Source: Rhodobacteraceae bacterium SB2
Lineage (GTDB): Bacteria; Pseudomonadota; Alphaproteobacteria; Rhodobacterales; Rhodobacteraceae
NCBI GenBank assembly: GCA_001642945.1
Contig: LGRT01000018.1
Coordinates: 124,001-188,000 of the forward strand
Direction: 5' to 3'
DNA length: 64,000 bases
A program made the translations under genes and the position numbers. This document shows positions 8,810 to 17,259 of the stretch, in pieces; the stretch's first letter is position 1; each line of letters opens with the position of its first letter. The notes under the pieces were generated by a model, which saw only the letters and a list, made by a program, of their open reading frames with translations, was not told the DNA's origin and searched no databases.

Positions 8810-8973
8810 ATTAAGCCATCCTTTCGGAACACAATTTTGCGCAAAAAACTCCAGTGCGCCGTAAAATCTAAGATTTCGCGCGCGATCACAGCGCCGCCCT
8901 GCGTCTGAGCCGAGCCGGCAATCTGCCCAGTGCTTGGAGCATATGCAGCATCGAAAAATTCAGCCTGCGCCAT
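8800..8973 (-). CDS. Unrecognised 57-residue ORF between soxB and soxD
   Basis: The ATG shares one base with the soxB stop (TGATG junction at 8973), and the TGA at 8800-8802 lies inside the first codons of soxD (ten-base overlap). Without this ORF the soxB-soxD gap would be 162 bases, unusually long for a tight operon. The peptide starts MAQAEFFDAAYAPSTGQ, has a Gly/Ala-rich middle (SAQTQGGAVIAREIL) and ends basic (WSFLRKIVFRKDGL). It has no signal peptide or clear membrane helix. I do not recognise the family. The overlaps on both sides argue that ribosomes traverse it; it may be a small accessory subunit, a maturation factor or only a coupling device. Confidence 0.55.
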   Translation of the reverse strand: MAQAEFFDAAYAPSTGQIAGSAQTQGGAVIAREILDFTAHWSFLRKIVFRKDGLICW

Positions 8974-10217
8974 CAATGGGCCACCCCGGCCGCCACGCTT
9001 TCATCGATAAATTTGCCTTCTTTGAAGCGCCACATCGAGAACTCATCAGTCAGCGAAGAGGCGCCTTTTGCGATCAACTCAGCCATGCCAAAACCCGAGC
9101 CGGGAATGGCTTTGAAGCCGCCGGTTCCCCAACCACAATTGATAAAGCAATTGTCTAAAGGCGTTTTTGACAGAATCGGTGAGCGATCCCCCGTCATATC
9201 CACTATACCGCCCCACCAGCGCAGCATCTTAAGCCGTGAAATCATTGGGAAGGTTTCAACCAAGGCCCGAACAGTTTCTTCGGCGTGATGAAAGCTTCCA
9301 CGTTGGGTGTAATTGTTAAATCCATCCGCGCCGCCCCCAATCACCATCTCACCCTTATCCGATTGGCTCATATATCCATGCACGGTATTGGCCATGACCA
9401 CTACATCCATGCAAGGCTTGATTGGTTCGGACACCAGCGCCTGTAAAGCCACCGATTCTACCGGCAGGCGAAACCCGGCCATCTCGGCCAAAACGCCCGA
9501 ATGCCCGGCGACCACAATGCCCAGCTTATCGCAGGCAATCGCGCCCTTGCTCGTTTCCACCCCCGTCACCTGCCCTGCGGCTTGGGTTACCCCGGTGACT
9601 TCGCATTGTTGAATGATATCCATACCCATATCCGAGCAGGCGCGCGCATAGCCCCAAGCCACCGCATCGTGACGTGCGGTGCCCGCCCGCGATTGCCACA
9701 AAGCGCCCAGCACTGGATAGCGCGGCCCGTCGATATTGATGATCGGGCATAATTCTTTCACGCGCTCAGGTCCGACAAATTCGGTTTTCACCCCTTGCAG
9801 CGCATTTGCATAGGCGGTTCTTTGATAGCCACGCACTTCATGATGGGTTTGCGCCAACATCATCACGCCGCGCGGGCTGAACATAATGTTATAATTCAAA
9901 TCTTGGCTCAGCGTCTCATAGAGGCTGCGCGCCTTTTCATATATCGCAGCAGAGGGATCCTGAAGATAATTTGACCGGATAATTGTAGTGTTGCGGCCCG
10001 TGTTACCGCCCCCTAACCAGCCCTTTTCGATAATGGCAACGTTTTTAATTCCAAAATTCTTACCCAAGTAATAGGCCGTTGCCAATCCATGCCCCCCCGC
10101 GCCAACGATCACAACATCATATTTGGCTTTGGGCGTTGGGCTGCGCCAAGCCCGCTCCCAACCGCTATGGTAACGCATCGCTTCGCGCGCAATTGAAAAT
10201 GCAGAATAACGCTTCAT
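8973..10217 (-). CDS. soxB: Sarcosine oxidase beta subunit
   Basis: The 414-residue flavoprotein is the catalytic subunit and the first gene of the operon. The N-terminus (MKRYSAFSIAREAMRYHSGW) is typical of SoxB. The FAD-binding GxGxxG is at 39-44 (GAGGHG). ARHDAVAWGY around residue 181 contains His183, a candidate for the histidine that covalently carries FMN in this family. The C-terminal GWGTGGFKAIPGSG is also conserved. Only a weak ribosome binding site precedes the ATG at 10217. The 176 bases between this start and ccmI must hold the promoters for both divergent units. Confidence 0.95.
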   Translation of the reverse strand: MKRYSAFSIAREAMRYHSGWERAWRSPTPKAKYDVVIVGAGGHGLATAYYLGKNFGIKNVAIIEKGWLGGGNTGRNTTIIRSNYLQDPSAAIYEKARSLYETLSQDLNYNIMFSPRGVMMLAQTHHEVRGYQRTAYANALQGVKTEFVGPERVKELCPIINIDGPRYPVLGALWQSRAGTARHDAVAWGYARACSDMGMDIIQQCEVTGVTQAAGQVTGVETSKGAIACDKLGIVVAGHSGVLAEMAGFRLPVESVALQALVSEPIKPCMDVVVMANTVHGYMSQSDKGEMVIGGGADGFNNYTQRGSFHHAEETVRALVETFPMISRLKMLRWWGGIVDMTGDRSPILSKTPLDNCFINCGWGTGGFKAIPGSGFGMAELIAKGASSLTDEFSMWRFKEGKFIDESVAAGVAH

Positions 10218-10393
10218 GAGTGGACTTTCAGAATAGCTTAGACAGTGCCGCCTTATGGCAAGATGCTAAAAACTACCACACCCTCAGAGCGTCACAACAT
10301 TTATCGCTTGCGACATCTGGTGCAAATCGACGCATTGCCCCTTTTGTCGGGGCGTCAGGAAGGCTAGATAAGAGAAAGGTGGGAGACAGCGCT

Positions 10394-11632
10394 ATGATGT
10401 TTTGGATTATCAGCACAGGGTTATCAGCAGTGGTCGCTGCGTTTTTCCTAGCCGTCATGCGGGCGCAATCTGCGCAACCGGACACCACGGCGCCGGCATT
10501 GCTGATTTATACACAGCAGTTGCAAGAGGTTGAAAAAGACGTCGCCAAAGGGCTCTTGGCTGCAGAAGAGGCAGACCGACTGAAAATCGAAATCTCGCGA
10601 CGAATTTTAGCGCTTGATGCCACCAGCCCCGCGCAAACCCGTAGGGATACACCTGCCTCACTTGCCCTGACAGCTGGGCTGATCACGGTGATTCTTTTGG
10701 GCGGAACATTTTTAATGTACCGCGAATACGGTGCGCCTGGTTATGAAAACCTTTCGCAAAAACAACGCATTGCCAATGCTCAACGGTCATTGGAAACGCG
10801 CCCCAGTTTGGAAGAATTTGCCGCTGCAATTCCCGCCCAACCCGAAGTTTTTGCGCCCAGCGCCGATTACACGGATTTGGTAAAAAAGCTTCGCAAAACA
10901 GTTGCCGACCGCCCAGAGGATCTAGAAGGTCATGTGCTTTTGGCCAATGTTGAAGCCGGTTTGCAAAATTTTGCGGCCGCCGCTGAGGCGCAACAGTCGG
11001 TCTTAAAGCTTAAGGGCGAAGCCGCTGACGTTTCAGATTTCTTTGACCATGCCGAATTGCTGATCCTCTCGGTGCAAGGCTATGTCGCACCCGAGGCCGA
11101 GGCTATTTTGCGCGATATTCTCAAGCAAGAGCCCACGCATGAGGGTGCCACCTATTATATTGGCCTAATGATGGCGCAGAATGACCGCCCTGACCAAGCT
11201 TTCCGGCTTTGGCGCGCGCTGTTAGAAAAAGGGCCAGCAGACGCGCCGTGGATCACACCGATTCGGGACCAAATTGAAGAAGTGGCGGTTTATGCAGGGA
11301 TCAATGATTATGTTCTGCCCGATGTAGACCAAGCCGCCGCCACCGCGCAACTGGCTGGGCCGACGCAAAGCGATATTGATGCCGCGGGTGATCTAAGCGC
11401 CGATGAGCGGATGATGATGATCGAAGGCATGGTTGCGCAATTGGCCGAGCGCCTCGGCGCGGAAGGTGGCTCATCCGCGGAATGGGCCCGTCTGATTGGT
11501 GCTCTAAGCGTTTTGGGCCGTATCGATGAAGCGCAAGAGATTTGGCGTGAGGCGCAACTGGTCTTTGCAGATTCCGCCATGGATCTTGAAACCTTGCAAC
11601 GAACCGCAGAAGAGATTGGGTTGATCCAATGA
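10394..11632 (+). CDS. ccmI: c-type cytochrome biogenesis protein CcmI
   Basis: The 412-residue protein has the CcmI layout: an N-terminal membrane helix (FWIISTGLSAVVAAFFLAVM), a cytoplasmic loop with a leucine-rich coiled stretch, a second helix (LALTAGLITVILLGGTFLMY) near residue 100, and a periplasmic C-terminal half with TPR-like helices. CcmI presents apocytochrome c to the CcmFH haem lyase. I start at the ATG at 10394, preceded by GGGAG eight bases upstream; the open frame to 10220 is divergent-promoter DNA. It is first in a tight three-gene unit with ruvX and a DUF1289 gene, joined by ATGA overlaps. Confidence 0.9.
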   Translation: MMFWIISTGLSAVVAAFFLAVMRAQSAQPDTTAPALLIYTQQLQEVEKDVAKGLLAAEEADRLKIEISRRILALDATSPAQTRRDTPASLALTAGLITVILLGGTFLMYREYGAPGYENLSQKQRIANAQRSLETRPSLEEFAAAIPAQPEVFAPSADYTDLVKKLRKTVADRPEDLEGHVLLANVEAGLQNFAAAAEAQQSVLKLKGEAADVSDFFDHAELLILSVQGYVAPEAEAILRDILKQEPTHEGATYYIGLMMAQNDRPDQAFRLWRALLEKGPADAPWITPIRDQIEEVAVYAGINDYVLPDVDQAAATAQLAGPTQSDIDAAGDLSADERMMMIEGMVAQLAERLGAEGGSSAEWARLIGALSVLGRIDEAQEIWREAQLVFADSAMDLETLQRTAEEIGLIQ

Positions 11633-12120
11633 TTATGGATAGGATTGAAGAATTTGCGCAGGCGCTTCCGGCAACTGGCGCGCTTATTGGCTTGGATCTG
11701 GGTACCAAGACGATCGGCGTGGCGATTTCGGATGGGCTACGCTCGGTGGCGACCCCGGTTGAAACCATCAAACGCGCGAAATTCAACCTCGACCGCCAAC
11801 AGCTTGAAGCGCATATTCACACGCGCGATATCAAAGGGTTAATTTTGGGTCTGCCGCGCAATATGGATGGCAGTGAAGGACCACGCTGCCAGTCTACGCG
11901 CGCTTTTGCGCGCAATTTGAGCAGCCATATTACTATTCCAATCGGCTTTTGGGATGAACGTTTATCAACCGTCGCGGCTGAAAAAGCTTTATTAGAGGCC
12001 GATACATCCCGTCGCCGGCGCGCGGAAGTGATCGACCATGTGGCTGCCTCCTATATTTTACAGGGTGTTTTAGACAGGCTGTGCCATATTCATGCGCAAA
12101 ATGCAGCGGTAACAAGATGA
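11629..12120 (+). CDS. ruvX: Putative pre-16S rRNA nuclease / Holliday junction resolvase YqgF
   Basis: The 163-residue protein has the RNase H-like YqgF fold. The catalytic acidic residues are visible at Asp23 (GLDLGTKTIG), in FWDERLST (108-114) and at Asp136 (VIDHVAA). Family members mature the 5' end of 16S rRNA; a resolvase role has also been proposed. The start overlaps the ccmI stop by four bases. A second ATG two codons later is possible. Confidence 0.93.
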   Translation: MIMDRIEEFAQALPATGALIGLDLGTKTIGVAISDGLRSVATPVETIKRAKFNLDRQQLEAHIHTRDIKGLILGLPRNMDGSEGPRCQSTRAFARNLSSHITIPIGFWDERLSTVAAEKALLEADTSRRRRAEVIDHVAASYILQGVLDRLCHIHAQNAAVTR

Positions 12121-12353
12121 CAGAAAAAGATCTCTGGAAGCGCAATGAACCAGATTCGCCCTGCGTAAAAATCTGTATGATTCACCCTAAAGAACGGCTC
12201 TGTACGGGGTGCCTACGCAGCATCGAAGAGATTTCCATTTGGTCGCAACTAAGCCCCGAAGCCCGCAGAACACTCATGCAAGAGCTGCCCGCCCGGCAGG
12301 CCGCTTTCAAAAAGCGCCAAGGCGGGCGGACGGCCCGGCTCAAAAAAACGTAA
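12117..12353 (+). CDS. DUF1289 domain protein (small Cys-rich)
   Basis: The 78-residue protein has the DUF1289 pattern: SPCVKICMIHPKERLCTGCLRSIEEI, shown here in pieces as PCVKIC, then CTGCLRS. Four cysteines could bind a metal or Fe-S cluster. The C-terminus is strongly basic. The ATG at 12117 overlaps the ruvX stop by four bases, so it is the third gene of the ccmI-ruvX unit. Function is unknown; DUF1289 proteins often accompany ruvX in alphaproteobacteria. Confidence 0.85.
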   Translation: MTEKDLWKRNEPDSPCVKICMIHPKERLCTGCLRSIEEISIWSQLSPEARRTLMQELPARQAAFKKRQGGRTARLKKT

Positions 12354-12373
12354 TCCAACCCCGGCACGAAACG

Positions 12374-12688
12374 TTAGCGTTCCTCGGGGCTAAACGCGCG
12401 CAGCTTTTCGACCATTTCCTCAATTTCAGGCCGCGCAAATTTTGAAACGCGCCGCGTTTGCGAGGCAGGATGCACCAATAAGCCAAGCTCGGGATTTGCC
12501 CGCCAAGAATTTTTGGGGCGGATCGGGCGGGCGCTCAAGCCTCCTCCGCAGGTTGCGCAGACATTAAAAAGCACAGTTTCAACGCAATCAGCGCAATAGG
12601 TACATTCATATGAGCAAATGCGGGCCTCTACACTATCGGGTGGCAAATCTTTATCGCAAAGCTCGCAATTCGGGCGCAATTCTAACAT
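12374..12688 (-). CDS. DUF1272-type zinc-ribbon protein
   Basis: The 104-residue protein is rich in paired cysteines: NCELCDKDLPP near the start, then CSYECTYCADC and CATCGGGL. It is therefore a likely zinc-binding protein of the DUF1272 family, of unknown function. An ordinary C-terminal extension (PASQTRRVSKFARPEIEEM) follows. I start at the ATG at 12688 because AAGGAG lies seven bases upstream; the frame is open 21 codons further, but that part overlaps the next gene. It converges on the DUF1289 gene with 20 bases between. Confidence 0.8.
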   Translation of the reverse strand: MLELRPNCELCDKDLPPDSVEARICSYECTYCADCVETVLFNVCATCGGGLSARPIRPKNSWRANPELGLLVHPASQTRRVSKFARPEIEEMVEKLRAFSPEER

Positions 12689-12735
12689 CTCAGCTCTCCT
12701 TATCTCGGGACTAACCAGCCAGCAGTCCCGAACGC

Positions 12736-13503
12736 TCATAGGTTTGGCCACTCCACAATATCATTCAATTCTGGCCGAAAATAGGCAATCATGCGGCCTT
12801 CGCTGGGGGCACGGGCACCTGCCTGCCATGGGGCAATCCCATGTAAGGCCAGCCTATGGATCGCATAGGCTTCGCCGGGCTCGGCATGAACAGCCACGCG
12901 GCGGCAGTTTGCAAACGCGTCTCGGCGCGCCGCATGATAGACATCGCTCAGATCAATGTCGGACCATTGCGATGCAGGATAGGGGCTGAGCGCGGCCTGA
13001 AACGCTTTGTGCATAATCAGATGCGAGCCTTCCCAGACAACCATCGGGCTGGCTTCGATATCGCAGGCGTTCAAGGGCAAACCAAGCACATAGGCATGGG
13101 GCTCGCGCAACATGCGGCGGCGCTCTGCGCCGACGGGCAAAAGCCCGTCCACATGCGCCGCGTCCCGCGTCTGCCGATAGGCAAACCCAGCCTTGGTTTC
13201 GCCCTGCCTTGGTTTTGGATATCCCGGATAAAGAATTGAGACCTGCGCGGGGTGCAGAGGCTTTGTGGCCACGCTTTGAATTAACTCTGAAGCAGGTCCG
13301 GCCAGCTCAATGCCCTCAAACCGCCCGTCTTCATCCGAAGGCAAGACGTCTACGCCAACATACCAAGTGCCTTCGCATTGCAACCATTTTTCTTTCAAGG
13401 CGGGGGTTTGCGCGGCGCCACTGGCAAATTTTCGTGCCGCGTTCGCCCATCTTTTGATTTCGTCATGGGCTTTGAACCGACGCCAACCTGTTGTTCCAAA
13501 CAT
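12736..13503 (-). CDS. Putative Fe(II)/2-oxoglutarate-dependent dioxygenase-like protein
   Basis: The 255-residue protein looks like a double-stranded beta-helix dioxygenase. A likely HxD pair is His117/Asp119 (AAHVDGLLP). A distal histidine is His216 or His221 (IHRLALHG), and Arg237 (SEGRMIAYF) could bind 2-oxoglutarate. The middle has [14 protein letters not shown], similar to the strand before the substrate pocket in phytanoyl-CoA dioxygenase-type enzymes. The substrate is unknown. I start at 13503 ([10 protein letters not shown]); an ATG ten codons earlier has no ribosome binding site. It lies 47 bases upstream of the DUF1272 gene on the same strand and may be co-transcribed. Confidence 0.62.
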   Translation of the reverse strand: MFGTTGWRRFKAHDEIKRWANAARKFASGAAQTPALKEKWLQCEGTWYVGVDVLPSDEDGRFEGIELAGPASELIQSVATKPLHPAQVSILYPGYPKPRQGETKAGFAYRQTRDAAHVDGLLPVGAERRRMLREPHAYVLGLPLNACDIEASPMVVWEGSHLIMHKAFQAALSPYPASQWSDIDLSDVYHAARRDAFANCRRVAVHAEPGEAYAIHRLALHGIAPWQAGARAPSEGRMIAYFRPELNDIVEWPNL

Positions 13504-13738
13504 GCCTATCCCAGTGGTTTGTTGTCTTCGCATATTGACGCATCAGAGATTAAAAAGACAATTAGACTTCACGCCGCGCGCCCAGGCCTCTCAATTAGGC
13601 CTGATCGTTTGCCTGCCAAGGATAACACCCTCATTTTTCAAACCGGCATCAGCGCCTGCAAGCCACAAAAAACGCAATGACCAGTCAATACGCCAGCGCA
13701 AAACCCGATTGAGCCGACCAGATCTGCCCCGCGATTTG

Positions 13739-14005
13739 GTGAATGGGCATTGCCCGTCGGTGGATAGGTTATTTTTTTCTGTCGCAACTGCCGCTAAGCA
13801 ACATGCAATGGGCATTTTAATGACCGGAATGGGGCGGGATGGGGCAAAAGGCTTGTTGCAAATCAAAGATGCAGGTGGGAAAACAGTTGCGCAGGATGAA
13901 ACCACATCCGTGGTATTTGGCATGCCAAAAGCCGCGATTGATCTTGGCGCCAGTGATAAAGTTGTGAAGCTGCAAGATATTGCCGCAGAAATTTTGCACC
14001 CCTAG
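13739..14005 (+). pseudogene. cheB: Relic of cheB: C-terminal end of chemotaxis methylesterase
   Basis: The frame 13739-14005 encodes about 88 residues that match the C-terminal third of CheB methylesterase: [11 protein letters not shown], then [15 protein letters not shown], then [18 protein letters not shown]. The catalytic aspartate segment (GMGRDG) is present, but the receiver domain and the N-terminal part of the methylesterase with the active-site Ser and His are absent. The same frame upstream is open but does not resemble CheB and overlaps the dioxygenase gene. No other chemotaxis or flagellar gene is near. I read it as a decayed remnant; a GTG at 13739 could still allow translation. 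Confidence 0.75.
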
Positions 14006-14267
14006 ACGCTGCGAAGAGTGGCTTAGTGATGTTGGATCAGCCCCCTTTGTGACGGCGAAATGATGAATGTCCACCCCGCTTTATCATGCGGCGTTTTCGA
14101 GGGAATGAAAGCCCAATGCAACCGAACAGGCCGCCCCCTTAGCGATGCGCGGGCAAGCCCAAAGATGCCACTATCAGAGCGAACTCATTCTGTTTGCTTG
14201 TGTTTCTATGTCTGCGCCACAGTGAGGATGCTAAGCGGCAGTTCTCCCACCAAAGCCACAGCTTTTG
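14006..14267. other. Non-coding spacer after the cheB relic
   Basis: No open frame here resembles a protein, and I see no hairpin with a T-run. Together with 13504-13738 it looks like decaying sequence around the cheB relic. Confidence 0.5.
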
Positions 14268-14561
14268 TCAATCGTTGAGATCAATCTGCTTTGATGACAG
14301 GGAGAAACCTGCAGACACGCTCGGCGAAATCGTTGAAAACCCTTGCCCTTGCGAGACAAGGCACATCTTACCTCTCGCATCGGTCACGGAAGCAAACCAA
14401 GCACGCGATTTATTGTTTTGATAAATTTCAACCAATGTCCCCTGGCTCGACAAACCCCAGAACAGCAGTTTGAAATCGGGCGTCTTGTGCAAAAATGACG
14501 ATCGGTGTTCACAGGCAAAACCGGGGCTGACAAGCAAGAACAGGGCGATGAGATATTTCAT
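14268..14561 (-). CDS. Small secreted protein, unknown family
   Basis: The 97-residue protein begins with a clear signal peptide (MKYLIALFLLVSPGFA, cut before CEHRS). The mature part has two cysteines (CEHR and KMCLVSQG) that could form a periplasmic disulfide, and a core with TLVEIYQNNKSRAWFASVTD that looks like a small beta-rich domain. An AGGAGG ribosome binding site six bases before the ATG supports real translation. I do not know the function. It stands alone, between the cheB relic and a TSUP permease on the same strand. Confidence 0.7.
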   Translation of the reverse strand: MKYLIALFLLVSPGFACEHRSSFLHKTPDFKLLFWGLSSQGTLVEIYQNNKSRAWFASVTDARGKMCLVSQGQGFSTISPSVSAGFSLSSKQIDLND

Positions 14562-14725
14562 GCAAACCTCCTAAAACGGGCTGGGGCTTGAATAAAGAAA
14601 ACCTCTCACTGATTCCTAATGCCCCCGTACGCTGTTGCGCCTGGACCCGCGATCACCACGCTATTGCGCCCTTGGGGGTATTTTCCCCAAATCCAAGAAA
14701 AGGCCTTTATGAGGTTTCGAAAATC

Positions 14726-15532
14726 TTAATATCCGATCGCTTTGCGCAGCATGTTCAATGCCACGGCGCAAATGAATATTGCAAAAATACGGCGCAATTT
14801 TGCAGCGTCTAACCTATGCGCCAAGCGTACGCCCAAAGGCGTGGTGATCAACGTCATGGCAATGATCAATCCAAAGGCCACAAGGTTCACTGCCCCCAGC
14901 GAATAGGGAGGGCGTGAGCCCGCCTCAATATCAACAAAGAAGAAAGACACCACCGACGGCGCTGCAATCAACAAACCAAAGCCGGATGAGGTGGCAACGG
15001 CTTGATGGATGGTTTTTCCATGAAGCGTCATCAGCGGCACGCCCAGACTGCCACCACCAATGCCCATCAAAACTGATATGAATCCAATCATCGGCGATAA
15101 AAGCACCCGCGCCCATCCCGATGGCATCTTCGTACCAAGGCTCCAATCTGAGCGGCCAAAAACCATATAAAATCCAATAAGCAAACCAAAACCGCCAAAA
15201 ATCCACTGCAAGGTGATCGACCTCAATTGCGTTGCAAACAGCACCCCGAACACGGCCCCCAGCGCGATCCCCGGGGCCCAAAGTTTCAGCAGCTCCCAGT
15301 CAACTCCAGCCTGGCGATGGTGGCTGATCAAAGAACGCAATGAGGTAACGACGATCGTCGCCAAAGACGTGGCCAAGCACACCTGCATCGTGTCAGCGCC
15401 CGCATAACCAAGGCCTGTGAAACTGTAAAAAAACGCCGGCACCAGAACCATGCCACCGCCCACGCCAAATAATCCAGCCAGCAGGCCCGCAAAGGCACCC
15501 ACCACCGACAGCAAGATAAACATTTCCAGCAT
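14726..15532 (-). CDS. TSUP family (TauE/SafE-like) membrane permease
   Basis: The 268-residue integral membrane protein has about eight helices in two repeats, each with the family glycine motif: AGLLAGLFGVGGGMVLVP at the N-terminus and SVLMGIGGGSLGVPLM in the second half. TSUP members export or import sulfite, sulfoacetate, taurine-derived anions and other small organic acids. The substrate here is not fixed. It is divergent from the acyl-CoA ligase gene (191 bases between the starts), so the two may share regulation and substrate, which is inference. Start alternatives are the ATGs at 15532 and 15523. Confidence 0.88.
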   Translation of the reverse strand: MLEMFILLSVVGAFAGLLAGLFGVGGGMVLVPAFFYSFTGLGYAGADTMQVCLATSLATIVVTSLRSLISHHRQAGVDWELLKLWAPGIALGAVFGVLFATQLRSITLQWIFGGFGLLIGFYMVFGRSDWSLGTKMPSGWARVLLSPMIGFISVLMGIGGGSLGVPLMTLHGKTIHQAVATSSGFGLLIAAPSVVSFFFVDIEAGSRPPYSLGAVNLVAFGLIIAMTLITTPLGVRLAHRLDAAKLRRIFAIFICAVALNMLRKAIGY

Positions 15533-15723
15533 AGTTAAAAATTTTCTTTTAATACCCGAGGCTTGGAACGCTTACCCTCAAAACCCCTCCGGTGACAGCG
15601 AAAATTTAAGCCTGCTGGGCATTTGGTGCATGTTTAAACAAAATAAATGCTTTGCCTTGCAGTCTTTACTTTGCGCGTTATCTTCCTGAGAGTTGAGATC
15701 ACAAGCGACAAGCCGGAGCCGAC

Positions 15724-17259
15724 ATGACCCTACAAGAAATGCTCGCATCAGCGCCAGGTGCATCCCCAGCCTTAGGTGCGCCAAATCGCCCTTGGATGCA
15801 GTTTGGCGAATTGAGAAAGCTGTCCCAAACCATTGGAGCCCAGCTTGCAGGTTTTGGGCTTGGACGCGGAGATCGCGTGGCGATCGTGCTGCCAAACGGC
15901 CCCGAAATGGCCTCGGCGTTTGTGACCATCGCGCAATGGTGCGTAACCGCGCCGCTGAACCCGGCCTATAAACGGGATGAATACGCCTTCTATATGGATG
16001 ACCTGAAGGCAAAAGCCTTGGTCGTCATGGCCGATGAAGACGGGCCGGCCGTTCAAGCCGCCGACGAACTTGGAATTAAAATCCTTCGTCTGCACAGTTC
16101 TGATGCCAGCCCAGCCGGCGTTTTCTCTTTACGCGGCTCTGCGCTAGCCAGCGCAACTGCTGCGCCGGAAGCTGTGCCCGCCCAAGCCGATGATATTGCT
16201 TTGATCCTGCACACATCGGGCACCACCTCGCGGCCAAAAATTGTGCCTTTGCTTCACCGCAACCTGACCGCCAGCGGGCACCATATTGCCAGCTCGCTTG
16301 CATTAAGCGGCGCGGATCGCTGCTTGAACGTTATGCCGCTGTTCCACATCCATGGTCTGGTTGCCGCTGTTACTGCATCGCTTTGCGCGGGCGCCAGCGT
16401 CAGCTGTACAGCCGGGTTTGACGCTTTGAAATTCTTTGGGTTGATGAAAGAGGTTCAACCAACATGGTACACGGCGGTTCCCACGATGCACCAAGCGATC
16501 CTGTCACGCGCAGCGCGCAACGCAGAGGTGATTACCGAGGTCGGCCTCAGGTTTCTACGCTCATCCTCTGCCTCCTTGCCGCCGCAAGTTTTTGACGAAT
16601 TGGTCAAAACCTTCAACGCGCCGGTTATCGAAGGCTATGGAATGACCGAGGCAGCCCATCAAATGTGTTCAAACCCGTTGCCACCGCGCGCGCAGAAACC
16701 GGGATGCGTGGGCATCGCAGCGGGCCCGATGGTGCGCATTGCCTCGGAAAGCGAAGATCATTTAATCGATGATCTGGGAGAAATCGTAATTTCCGGACCC
16801 AATGTCACCCCCGGTTATGAAAGCAACCCCGACGCCAATGCCAAAAGCTTTTTTGAAGCTGAGGGCCATCGCTGGTTTCGCACCGGCGATCAAGGTCATT
16901 TAGACGCAGAGGGATATTTATGGCTGACCGGCCGGTTAAAAGAAATCATCAATCGCGGTGGGGAAAAGATTTCGCCCCGCGAAGTAGATGAGGTTTTAAT
17001 GGACCATCCGGCCGTTGCGCAGGCGGTTACTTTTGCGCTGCCACATGCAAAACTTGGCGAGGATGTGGCCGCTGCAGTGGTGCTGCGCGACGGTGCTGAT
17101 ATTGAAGTGGCAGAGATCCGCAAATTCACGCAAGAAAGGCTGGCCGCGTTTAAAGTGCCCCGCAAGATATTGATCTTGGATGAGATTCCAAAAGGCGCAA
17201 CCGGTAAATTGCAACGGATCGGACTGCATGAAAAGCTTGGATTGGCTGAGAGCGCATGA
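15724..17259 (+). CDS. Acyl-CoA synthetase, AMP-forming (oxalate-CoA-ligase-like)
   Basis: The 511-residue protein belongs to the ANL adenylating superfamily. The ATP-binding loop is TSGTTSRPK (164-172); the unusual SRPK ending is a hallmark of oxalyl-CoA synthetases (AAE3/Pcs60 group). YGMTEAAHQM is motif A5, and the hinge GYLWLTGRLKEIINRGGEKISP leads into the C-terminal domain, with the catalytic Lys in PKGATGKLQR. It activates a carboxylic acid to the CoA thioester in the cytoplasm; oxalate or another short acid is a guess. GGAG lies six bases before the ATG. The stop overlaps the start of a PanE-like gene by four bases. Confidence 0.88.
   Translation: MTLQEMLASAPGASPALGAPNRPWMQFGELRKLSQTIGAQLAGFGLGRGDRVAIVLPNGPEMASAFVTIAQWCVTAPLNPAYKRDEYAFYMDDLKAKALVVMADEDGPAVQAADELGIKILRLHSSDASPAGVFSLRGSALASATAAPEAVPAQADDIALILHTSGTTSRPKIVPLLHRNLTASGHHIASSLALSGADRCLNVMPLFHIHGLVAAVTASLCAGASVSCTAGFDALKFFGLMKEVQPTWYTAVPTMHQAILSRAARNAEVITEVGLRFLRSSSASLPPQVFDELVKTFNAPVIEGYGMTEAAHQMCSNPLPPRAQKPGCVGIAAGPMVRIASESEDHLIDDLGEIVISGPNVTPGYESNPDANAKSFFEAEGHRWFRTGDQGHLDAEGYLWLTGRLKEIINRGGEKISPREVDEVLMDHPAVAQAVTFALPHAKLGEDVAAAVVLRDGADIEVAEIRKFTQERLAAFKVPRKILILDEIPKGATGKLQRIGLHEKLGLAESA

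Noticed and set aside
14671-14692. Short TTGGGG/CCCCAA hairpin after the TSUP permease
   Set aside because: The stem is only six to seven base pairs and no T-run follows on either strand.
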